Assembly: GCA_029933755.1 (NCBI GenBank) | Contig: JAOZNO010000154.1 | Location: forward strand, 1 to 7,630 | DNA length: 7,630 nt | Direction of reading: 5' to 3' | Source of the DNA: Bacteroidales bacterium | GTDB taxonomy: Bacteria > Bacteroidota > Bacteroidia > Bacteroidales > NBLH01 | Shown: positions 1-5,696 of the stretch, in pieces | How positions within the stretch are numbered: position 1 is the stretch's first letter | Layout: every line of letters begins with the position of its first letter | Notes under the pieces: generated by a model | Told to the model about the DNA's origin: nothing | What the model saw: the letters and a program-made list of their open reading frames with translations, nothing else | Database searches by the model: none | Translations under genes and position numbers: made by a program

Positions 1-30
1 AAATTTTTTAAGTGTTTTTTACCTTATTTA

Positions 31-630
31 TTATTTTATTAGTCCCGGAAAAAATGTTCCTACTGAAATGGCCAGATTTGACATAAATAGCTTTATTGCT
101 ATTGCCAGCAAAATAATACCAAACATTTTACGTAAAATCATAATTCCACTTTGGCCTAATATCTTTTCAATCACATGGGTTAATCTTAGTACTGTATAAA
201 CTATGATCATATTTAAAACTAATGCAATAGTAATATCAATTAATGCATACTCTGCACGTAGCGAAAGCAATGTCGTCATGGATCCTGCACCTGCAATTAA
301 AGGGAAAGCAAGCGGTACAATGGAAGAACTTTCTGTCGCATTATCCTTGAAAAGGCTTATGCCTAAAATCATTTCCAGGGCAAGAAAAAACAGGATAAAT
401 GCACCGGCAATAGCAAATGATGATATATCAACACCAAAAACACCTAATAAACGTTCTCCTACAAAAAGAAATAATATCATAATTAAAAAAGCAACTATAG
501 TAGCTTTTTCAGATTGAATTTTTCCACCTTTTTCTTTCAGGTCAATAATGATGGGGATTGAACCAGTTATATCAATTACGGCAAATAATACCATAAATGA
601 TGAAAAAACATTGATGAAGTTTACTTCCAT
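31..630 (-). CDS. MarC-family (UPF0056) integral membrane protein
   Basis: A 199-residue polytopic inner-membrane protein of the MarC/YchE/YhgN family. About six hydrophobic helices are visible, near residues 8-28, 45-62, 70-92, 104-123, 131-150 and 166-185. Two family signatures are recognisable. DITGSIPI (20-27) corresponds to the usual D-P-x-G-N-x-P segment of helix 1, with T in place of the common proline. PLAFPLIAGAGSMTT (106-120) is the second-half repeat signature. The C-terminal RKMFGIILLAIAIKLF segment also fits. The length matches the family (about 190-220). The substrate is not established for the family; the old link to multiple antibiotic resistance was not supported by later work. 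The ATG lies 4 nt after the stop of the 57-residue ORF at 635-808, so it is probably the last gene of an operon. No SD is visible, which is normal for Bacteroidota. No terminator hairpin is seen in the 30 nt left in the window. Confidence 0.9.
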   Translation of the reverse strand: MEVNFINVFSSFMVLFAVIDITGSIPIIIDLKEKGGKIQSEKATIVAFLIMILFLFVGERLLGVFGVDISSFAIAGAFILFFLALEMILGISLFKDNATESSSIVPLAFPLIAGAGSMTTLLSLRAEYALIDITIALVLNMIIVYTVLRLTHVIEKILGQSGIMILRKMFGIILLAIAIKLFMSNLAISVGTFFPGLIK

Positions 631-634
631 GGTT

Positions 635-808
635 TCAGTTTTTTATTTTATTGATTCGATATTTAAGAACAATAAGCACTAAGGCTAAGAGTAAGCCAGT
701 GTAACTTTTACTATTATGATCCCAACTTAAGTTGTCAAAATCAAAAATACTTATTGATATGGCAATAATGGTAATTGTTAATATTCTAAGAATATCTAGT
801 TTTTTCAT
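635..808 (-). CDS. Small hypothetical membrane protein (57 aa)
   Basis: This short ORF fills the gap between the acetyltransferase and the MarC gene. It begins with ATG at 808, directly abutting the acetyltransferase stop codon (809-811). It ends with TGA at 637-635, 4 nt before the MarC start. The translation begins MKKLDILRILTITIIAISIS and ends in a basic KYRINKIKN tail. It has two hydrophobic stretches, residues about 7-22 and 38-49, separated by a polar loop (DFDNLSWDHNSKSYTG). That is a helical hairpin with positively charged residues at both ends, so both termini are predicted in the cytoplasm. The exact fit between two genes and the coherent membrane topology argue for a real gene rather than chance. 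I do not recognise the family, and function is unknown. It is likely co-transcribed with its neighbours and could be an accessory subunit, but that is inference. Confidence 0.72.
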   Translation of the reverse strand: MKKLDILRILTITIIAISISIFDFDNLSWDHNSKSYTGLLLALVLIVLKYRINKIKN

Positions 809-1342
809 TTACAATGTATCGTTTTTATTGTTTTCCCATTCCAATTTTAAAATTGACATTATTAGCTTATCGTGAAATTTATTATCCCTAAAACTTGCTT
901 GCCTTAAATGCCCTTCAACTTTAAAACCTGCTTTTTTGTATGCTTTTACCCCTCCAATATTAGGTTCTGAAACAGTTAGCATAATTCTGTTTAATTTATG
1001 ATCTGTAAATCCAATTTTAAAAATTTGTTCAGTAACTTCAGTTCCAATTCCTTTGCCCCACAATTTTTTTTCACCAATAAAAATATAATATTCACCCGAT
1101 TTATTAATTTCTGAAATATTGCAAATTCCAGCATAGCCAATTAATTCGTTAGTGGCTTCTAAAAAAATTCCATGATTAATGCTCATTTTATCTTTTAATA
1201 AGCCTTGAAACCATTTTTCAATTTCTTTTTTAGTATTAATTTTTTTGAACAATGACAATGAAAACCTTATCACATCATCATCATTTATCCATTTGTAGAA
1301 AGGGGAAATATTTGTCTTTGACAAAGGTTTTAATTTAATCAT
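809..1342 (-). CDS. GNAT-family N-acetyltransferase (RimJ/RimL type)
   Basis: A 177-residue acetyl-CoA-dependent acetyltransferase of the Acetyltransf_3 (RimJ/RimL-like) group, probably cytoplasmic. The fold order is readable. The N-terminal strand is MIKLKPLSKTNI. Residues 14-25 (PFYKWINDDDVI) correspond to the 'W..d..v' segment. GIFLEATNELIGYAGICNI (58-76) is the central beta hairpin. The acetyl-CoA pyrophosphate loop, motif A, is W-G-K-G-I-G-T at 95-101. The motif B region, N128 to G139-F140 (with A134-Y135), is the usual 'N..a...y.k.GF' signature. Substrate cannot be assigned; the family covers protein N-termini, polyamines, amino sugars and antibiotics. It starts 28 nt after the M64 peptidase stop, and its own stop touches the next ATG, so it sits inside a tight operon. 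An alternative is a PseH/SpeG-like sugar or polyamine acetylase, but the neighbours give no support for this. Confidence 0.88.
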   Translation of the reverse strand: MIKLKPLSKTNISPFYKWINDDDVIRFSLSLFKKINTKKEIEKWFQGLLKDKMSINHGIFLEATNELIGYAGICNISEINKSGEYYIFIGEKKLWGKGIGTEVTEQIFKIGFTDHKLNRIMLTVSEPNIGGVKAYKKAGFKVEGHLRQASFRDNKFHDKLIMSILKLEWENNKNDTL

Positions 1343-1370
1343 ATTTTCTCAAATACAGATATATAAGTAA

Positions 1371-2645
1371 CTACTTCGTATAAAACTCTAGCATTTCAGT
1401 AACCGCTTTTAAACAAACCGGGCAAAATTCATTTACTTGATTTGAACGCATTTTGCAATCATGCATCGGACGATACATTCTCTTTTCTACATATCCTGCA
1501 CCTTCAAAAGCACCCAGCTTATTTTTATATTCTTTAGTATCTGGTGTGGGAATAGGCGTATTTTTATCAACCATATTTTTCCATTTACTCTCAAAATCAA
1601 CTAAGTTAGTGATATTTACCTGCCAGGGTTCAACATTCATATTATACATTTCATCAGCATTATCAACTCCATAGTGATATTCATCTGCCAAAGCTGCAAA
1701 GGCGTGACCAAATTCATGAGTAAATACTTGTTCAGAATCCTGATGGTCGCTAATGCATAAATTATAATAATTATAAATACCACCACCACCATATTTTTTT
1801 GAATTAACCAGTATGTAAATTTGGTCATAAGGAGCATAGGCAGCTAAATCTCTGATTTGTTTTACATCACGAGTAGTTAAATATCGTTCACTTTTAAAGG
1901 TGTAGAAATGAGTATTTAAAACTGTATTTTTCCATATTCCATTTCCGGGAATGTCGGTACCTGATTCTTCTGAAGGGGCATTTACCATCCAGAAATTAAC
2001 CTTATTTTTATTTTCTTTAAAAGGTGGAACTTTGAAAAAGTAGGTGATAAACCGGGCAACATCTTTTTTAAACTTTGACATTTCTTGTAGTGTATAACCT
2101 TCGGGTAAAACTACAATGTCTAAACTGGTTTCTGGTTTACCTGAACCATATATTTTTTCAATACTGTATTTGTCTGTTTTATCTTTAACAATGAAATAGT
2201 CTTTCGGATTAATTGTATATTCAAAAACGGTATGAAAGACATTTTTTCGGTTTCTATTTTGCAATTTTAAAATTGCCTTATTTTTTGGAAAAGGCATTAC
2301 TACCGATTCGTAATAACTTCTTGATAATTTTACAGCTTCCTCTGTTTCTATCCATTCACGAAAAAGAGTAGAGTAACCTCTTGAATAAATTAATTTGTTT
2401 CCGGTTGAATCATATAGCATTATTCGGTAATCACCAAAATTAAACTTATCAATAAGATTTACTTCTGAACCACCCCAATATGGCTCCTCTTTTAATTGTT
2501 CAAAATAAACAAATGAAGTGTCAGAATTTCCAGCCCGGGTATAATCGAAACGTAATGTTTTTGATAAAAAAAAGTCGTTGAAATTAATTTGGGCACTTGC
2601 TTGATAACTAAAAATTACAGCAAGAATAACAATAATTTTTTTCAT
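1371..2645 (-). CDS. Secreted M64 (IgA-peptidase family) zinc metallopeptidase
   Basis: A 424-residue exported metallopeptidase. The signal peptide is clear: MKK, a hydrophobic core (IIVILAVIF) and a cleavage site around ASA-Q (residues 16-19). There is no lipobox cysteine, so a periplasmic or secreted product is expected. Residues about 20-160 match in position the beta-rich N-terminal domain found in M64 proteins. The catalytic domain starts near DIVVLPEGYT (176-185). It holds the zinc-binding motif H310-E-F-G-H314, followed by AFAALADEY to residue 323, the family pattern HExGHxxxxLxDEY. H310 and H314 should bind zinc, E311 is the catalytic base, and D321 or E322 may complete the site. A cysteine cluster, C397, C408 and C411, lies near the C-terminus. 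The founding member cleaves IgA1, but most bacterial relatives have no known substrate, so IgA cleavage should not be assumed. It lies 45 nt after serS and 28 nt before the GNAT gene. Confidence 0.9.
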   Translation of the reverse strand: MKKIIVILAVIFSYQASAQINFNDFFLSKTLRFDYTRAGNSDTSFVYFEQLKEEPYWGGSEVNLIDKFNFGDYRIMLYDSTGNKLIYSRGYSTLFREWIETEEAVKLSRSYYESVVMPFPKNKAILKLQNRNRKNVFHTVFEYTINPKDYFIVKDKTDKYSIEKIYGSGKPETSLDIVVLPEGYTLQEMSKFKKDVARFITYFFKVPPFKENKNKVNFWMVNAPSEESGTDIPGNGIWKNTVLNTHFYTFKSERYLTTRDVKQIRDLAAYAPYDQIYILVNSKKYGGGGIYNYYNLCISDHQDSEQVFTHEFGHAFAALADEYHYGVDNADEMYNMNVEPWQVNITNLVDFESKWKNMVDKNTPIPTPDTKEYKNKLGAFEGAGYVEKRMYRPMHDCKMRSNQVNEFCPVCLKAVTEMLEFYTK

Positions 2646-2690
2646 AATCTAAGTCGTTTATTATGAGTGAATCTCACATGTGAAAATTAC

Positions 2691-3962
2691 TTAATCAATC
2701 ATATCAAAACCAGTATAAGGAATAAGAGCCTCCGGAATTTTAATGCCGTTTTTTGTTTGGTTATTTTCCAGAAGTGCTGCTACAATACGAGGTAAAGCCA
2801 AAGCACTTCCATTTAAAGTATGTGCTAATTTTGTCTTTTTCTCGCCTTTTTCCTTAAAACGTAATTTTAAACGGTTTGCCTGATAATCAACAAAATTAGA
2901 TATAGAACTAACCTCTAACCATTTTTCCTGGGCTGCTGAATATACTTCAAAATCAAAAGTTAAAGCTGATGTAAAGCTTAAATCGCCACCACACAAGCGT
3001 AAAATACGGTAAGGTAAATTTAAACTTTGCACTAAGGATTCAACATAGTTAACCATTTCGTCCAGAGACTGGTACGATTTGTCAGGATGCTGAATTTGAA
3101 CAATTTCTACCTTATCAAACTGATGCAACCTGTTTAAACCACGCACGTCTTTACCATATGATCCTGCTTCACGTCTGAAACAAGGTGTATAAGCAACTTT
3201 TTTTACCGGGAAATCATCAGCACTTAAGATAACATCTCTAAAAATATTTGTTACCGGAACCTCTGCTGTGGGAATTAAATAGAAATTATCAACCGTTGCA
3301 TGATACATTTGTCCTTCTTTATCAGGTAACTGACCTGTTCCAAAGCCCGAATCTTCATTAACCAATAAGGGAGGAATTACTTCATCAAAGCCATTTTCAA
3401 TAGCTTTGTCTAAAAAGAAGCTAATTAAAGCACGTTGTAATTTTGCACCTTTGCCTTTGTATACCGGAAAACCAGCACCAGTTATTTTATTGCCCAGTTC
3501 AAAGTCAATTATATCATATTTTTTTGCTAATTCCCAATGAGGTAAATTTGCTTTGAGTTCAGGGAAACTTCCCCCTTCTTTGATTGTAACATTATCTCCT
3601 TCACTTTTACCAGCAGGAACTGACTCATGAGGGATATTTGGTAGCTGAACAATTAATTCATTTAGTTCCTTTTCCAAACTATTTAATTGTTCATTCAATT
3701 CTTTTGATTCTGCTTTTAAGCTTCCTGTTTTTTCCTTTGCTTTATTAGCTTCTCCAATTTTACCTTCTTTAAAAAGCATTCCAATTTGTTTGGAAATACT
3801 GTTTGATTCAGCAAGGCAATTATCTAATTTGTTTTGAGTTTCCTTTCGTAAATCATCAGTCTGAATAACTTTTTTGATGACTGGTTCCGCATCAAAATTC
3901 TTGATTTTTAAACGGTTGATAACTAATTCTGTATTTCCTCTAAGAAGTTTTATCGTAAGCAT
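2691..3962 (-). CDS. serS: Seryl-tRNA synthetase
   Basis: Class II aminoacyl-tRNA synthetase that charges tRNA-Ser (and tRNA-Sec where present) with serine in the cytoplasm. Length 423 residues is normal for bacterial SerRS. The N-terminus MLTIKLLRGNTELVINRL matches the canonical start, so the chosen ATG is secure. Residues about 35-105 are rich in K, E, L and Q, as expected for the antiparallel coiled-coil arm that binds the tRNA long variable arm. The serine-binding P-T-A-E-V-P lies at 231-236. Motif 2 is FRREAGSYGKDVRG (262-275), followed by LNRLHQFDKVE. Motif 3 is HTLNGSALALPR (381-392). No key residue appears missing. It lies downstream of rplU-rpmA, a common Bacteroidota order, but the terminator at 4013-4060 implies its own promoter or readthrough. 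A weak TATATTG in the 4 kb gap (3998-3992, reverse strand) is the best -7-like box I see, and I do not trust it. Confidence 0.98.
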   Translation of the reverse strand: MLTIKLLRGNTELVINRLKIKNFDAEPVIKKVIQTDDLRKETQNKLDNCLAESNSISKQIGMLFKEGKIGEANKAKEKTGSLKAESKELNEQLNSLEKELNELIVQLPNIPHESVPAGKSEGDNVTIKEGGSFPELKANLPHWELAKKYDIIDFELGNKITGAGFPVYKGKGAKLQRALISFFLDKAIENGFDEVIPPLLVNEDSGFGTGQLPDKEGQMYHATVDNFYLIPTAEVPVTNIFRDVILSADDFPVKKVAYTPCFRREAGSYGKDVRGLNRLHQFDKVEIVQIQHPDKSYQSLDEMVNYVESLVQSLNLPYRILRLCGGDLSFTSALTFDFEVYSAAQEKWLEVSSISNFVDYQANRLKLRFKEKGEKKTKLAHTLNGSALALPRIVAALLENNQTKNGIKIPEALIPYTGFDMID

Positions 3963-4012
3963 AATCTATTGTATTATAAGTATAAGATGTTCAATATAGA
4001 AAATATTAAAAA

Positions 4013-4060
4013 AAAATCTCCACAAAATTATCACAAAAAGTGATAATTAAGGGAGATTTT
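4013..4060 (-). terminator. Nested-stem intrinsic terminator after rpmA
   Basis: Two perfect 9-bp stems are stacked. The outer arms are 4013-4021 and 4052-4060 (AAAATCTCC / GGAGATTTT). The inner arms are 4026-4034 and 4040-4048 (AATTATCAC / GTGATAATT), with a 5-nt A-only loop on the plus strand. Read on the minus strand, the outer stem is followed directly by a run of about nine U before AATATT. This is the layout of a rho-independent terminator for the rplU-rpmA transcript. A weaker hairpin (GGAAAT / ATTTCC, 4073-4078 and 4087-4092) lies between it and the rpmA stop. The main hairpin is A/T-rich at its base but long and flawless, so it is likely functional. It separates the ribosomal genes from serS, possibly only partly. 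Confidence 0.85.
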
Positions 4061-4102
4061 AAAAGTTATTATGGAAATCTTTAAAAATTTCCTGATATTT
4101 TG

Positions 4103-4369
4103 TTATTTACCTTCTTCTACAGGAAGTATTGATACTAATGATTTATTGTTTCTACTTTTTTTGAACTCAACAAAACCGTCAATTAATGCAAATAAAGTAT
4201 GATCTTTACCCATACCAACATTTTCATTTGCAAAATGTTTGGTTCCTCTTTGCCTTACAAGGATATTTCCTGCTTTTGCAAATTGTCCACCATAAATTTT
4301 TACTCCAAGTCGTTTACTCTCTGACTCCCTACCGTTTCTTGAACTACCGGCTCCTTTCTTATGTGCCAT
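4103..4369 (-). CDS. rpmA: 50S ribosomal protein bL27
   Basis: An 88-residue large-subunit ribosomal protein whose N-terminal tail reaches towards the peptidyl-transferase centre. The sequence starts MAHKKGAGSSRNGRESESKR, the canonical bL27 beginning. It continues with LGVKIYGGQ, RQRGTKHFANENVGMGKDHTLFALIDG and an ordinary C-terminus. There is no Firmicutes-type N-terminal extension that would need removal by the Prp protease: after Met the mature tail is encoded directly. It follows rplU by 38 nt with no SD-like sequence, and the strong hairpin at 4013-4060 ends the unit. Length and sequence are typical, and nothing is odd. Confidence 0.98.
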   Translation of the reverse strand: MAHKKGAGSSRNGRESESKRLGVKIYGGQFAKAGNILVRQRGTKHFANENVGMGKDHTLFALIDGFVEFKKSRNNKSLVSILPVEEGK

Positions 4370-4407
4370 ATCTTAAATTTTTATAGATTCTAACTAAATT
4401 AATTTTC

Positions 4408-4722
4408 TTACAAAGAAATTGCTTCAATTTCAAGTTGTGTAAAGTTTTGACGATGTCCGTTTAGTTTCTGATAACCTTTACGTCTTTTCTTTTTGAAAAC
4501 TTTTACTTTATCACCTCTTACATCATCTCTGATTACCTTGGCAGTGATTTTAGCACCTTTTACATTAGGTTTTCCTATTTTCACTTTTCCGTCATCATCA
4601 ATCAGCAATACATTTTCAAATTCTACTGATTCGCCTTCTTTTTGTTCTAAACGATGAACAAAAATTTTCTGATCCTTTTCTACTTTAAACTGTTGTCCAG
4701 CTATTTCTACAATTGCATACAT
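4408..4722 (-). CDS. rplU: 50S ribosomal protein bL21
   Basis: A 104-residue 23S rRNA-binding protein of the large subunit. MYAIVEIAGQQFKV at the N-terminus is the classic bL21 opening and fixes the start at 4722. FENVLLIDDDGKVKIGKPNV (35-54) and the very basic KKKRRKGYQKLNGHRQNFTQ (77-96) are the other conserved parts; the latter is the RNA-binding loop. It is the first gene of the rplU-rpmA operon. The 17 nt directly upstream are A/T-only apart from one C and hold no SD, as expected in Bacteroidota. The leader further upstream (4739-4790) holds an unusual perfect SD with a short ORF. Transcription probably starts near 4801. Confidence 0.98.
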   Translation of the reverse strand: MYAIVEIAGQQFKVEKDQKIFVHRLEQKEGESVEFENVLLIDDDGKVKIGKPNVKGAKITAKVIRDDVRGDKVKVFKKKRRKGYQKLNGHRQNFTQLEIEAISL

Positions 4723-4738
4723 AATTAATATATTAGTT

Positions 4739-4790
4739 TCAGAGGTGGTAATTTAATGATACTACATAAATTATCACTTAACAACCTCCT
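4739..4790 (-). promoter_or_regulatory. Candidate rplU leader: SD-led 12-codon uORF and hairpin
   Basis: On the transcribed strand, AGGAGGT (4790-4784) is followed 7 nt after AGGAGG by GTG (4777-4775). That GTG opens a 12-codon ORF, M/V-I-I-Y-V-V-S-L-N-Y-H-L, ending in TGA at 4741-4739. This stop lies 16 nt before the rplU ATG. The last codons contain ACCTCT (4746-4741), which can pair with GGAGGT (4789-4784) in six consecutive pairs including one G-U. Inside it, GTGAT (4777-4773) can pair with ATCAT (4760-4756) across a 12-nt loop. The SD and the GTG could therefore both be hidden in one structure. An autoregulatory ribosomal-protein leader or a translated leader peptide would both fit. Neither is proven, and a chance AGGAGGT cannot be excluded. 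Confidence 0.4.
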
Positions 4791-4807
4791 GAATTCATTT
4801 TGGTCTG

Positions 4808-4838
4808 CAAAAGTAGAAAATTTTATTTCTTTTGCAAA
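4808..4838 (-). promoter_or_regulatory. rplU: Promoter of rplU-rpmA (Bacteroidetes type)
   Basis: On the minus strand, TTTG (4838-4835) is separated by 19 nt from TACTTTTG (4815-4808). The latter matches the Bacteroidetes primary-sigma -7 consensus TAnnTTTG exactly, and the spacing and -33 TTTG also fit. Transcription should start close to 4801, giving a 5' leader of about 80 nt before rplU. Confidence 0.7.
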
Positions 4839-4956
4839 ACAATTACTTGCTTTCTCTTAAATTATATTTGTTTCTTGTAAAGAAATAATACTTTTATTAA
4901 AATTTATTTCAGAAATAAAAAAGTTAAAGTGATTAAAAATAACCCAACAATTTTAT

Positions 4957-4964
4957 TACTTTTG
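4957..4964 (+). promoter_or_regulatory. Candidate -7 box for the DUF151 nuclease gene
   Basis: TACTTTTG matches TAnnTTTG exactly, 24 nt before the ATG at 4989, and implies a leader of about 18 nt. No good -33 TTTG is seen at the usual distance. A second exact match, TATATTTG at 4863-4870, lies further upstream and would give a leader of about 110 nt, also without a well-placed -33 box. The nearer one is preferred on distance alone. Confidence 0.5.
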
Positions 4965-4988
4965 CTATCTATATGTTTAATTTTCTGA

Positions 4989-5570
4989 ATGAAAAAGGTA
5001 CAACTTAATATAGAAAGTCTTGTATACAGTCAAACGCAGTCGGGCGCCTATGTACTTGTGTTGATAGAAGAAAAGGGAAATCGAAAACTCCCTATTGTTA
5101 TTGGCTCGGCTGAAGCTCAGGCAATTGCTATTGCTTTAGAGGGAATGAGTCCACCACGACCTTTAACTCATGATTTGTTTGTTAATTTTGCATCAGCGTT
5201 TAATATAAACCTGGATGAGGTACTGATTACAAAACTGGAAGAAGGTATTTTTTATTCAGAATTAATTTGTGATAGTTTGGCAAATAGAGTGAAAATTGAT
5301 TCACGTACATCAGATGCAGTTGCTCTTGCTATACGGTTTAAATGCCCAATTTATGCCGATGAAGAGGTTTTGAAACAAGCTGGTATTTCGTCTACAGATT
5401 TTAGTAGCGAGGATATTACTTTGGAAGAGGAGGTTATTATAAAGGAAGAGGATCACGAGCTTAACTTAAAATCACTTAAAGACTTAAAAAAAATGTTGTC
5501 CGAAGCAATTAACAATGAAGAATACGAAAGTGCTTCAAGAATCAGGGACGAAATAAATAGAAGAGAATAA
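4989..5570 (+). CDS. Bifunctional nuclease family protein (DUF151/BFN) with UVR motif
   Basis: A 193-residue, probably cytoplasmic protein. Residues about 1-130 form the DUF151/BFN domain. Recognisable segments are LPIVIGSAEAQAIAIALEG (34-52), RPLTHDL (57-63) and SRTSDAVALAIR (105-116). These include the conserved acidic and histidine positions of the family. Members in plants and mycobacteria have been reported to cut DNA and RNA, which is the source of the name. An acidic linker (about 138-157, rich in E and D) leads to a C-terminal UVR-type helical hairpin, LKDLKKMLSEAINNEEYESASRIRDEINRR (163-192), as in UvrB, UvrC and Clp-associated proteins. This two-part layout is common in Bacteroidota. 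An ATG at 4973 is out of frame, so 4989 is the start. It is transcribed divergently from rplU, and its own role in the cell is not settled. Confidence 0.92.
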   Translation: MKKVQLNIESLVYSQTQSGAYVLVLIEEKGNRKLPIVIGSAEAQAIAIALEGMSPPRPLTHDLFVNFASAFNINLDEVLITKLEEGIFYSELICDSLANRVKIDSRTSDAVALAIRFKCPIYADEEVLKQAGISSTDFSSEDITLEEEVIIKEEDHELNLKSLKDLKKMLSEAINNEEYESASRIRDEINRRE

Positions 5571-5696
5571 TTTTTCTGTTTCGGACATTTCAATTATTTT
5601 AGCCAATCATTTTACTGAACTTTATTACTAAATAGAAGCTTTAAATTAGATCGTTTAAAAGCAGATTTTTTATTTATCATACCTAAATAATTATTT

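Noticed and set aside
203..517. Plus-strand open frame of 104 codons opposite the MarC gene
   Set aside because: It is wholly antisense to a well-supported membrane protein, with a low-complexity basic product and no recognisable motif.
1453..1837. Short open frames on both strands inside the M64 peptidase gene
   Set aside because: They are shadows of the real frame, which carries the zinc motif and an unbroken family match.
2674..2683. TCACATGTGA as a CRP-type operator
   Set aside because: The CRP consensus has the half-sites in the opposite order (TGTGA-n6-TCACA) with a 6-nt spacer, so the resemblance is superficial.
4186..4386. Plus-strand frame of 66 codons over rpmA
   Set aside because: It is antisense to bL27, its aromatic-rich translation has no family features, and there is no promoter or start context.
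4973..4988. Upstream ATG as an alternative start for the DUF151 nuclease
   Set aside because: It is 16 nt before 4989 and so out of frame; MKKVQLNIESLVYS at 4989 is the usual family N-terminus.
5642..5649. TAAATTAG as the promoter of the nucleoside transporter
   Set aside because: It has one mismatch to TAnnTTTG and no -33 TTG at a proper distance. Co-transcription with the upstream gene is equally possible.
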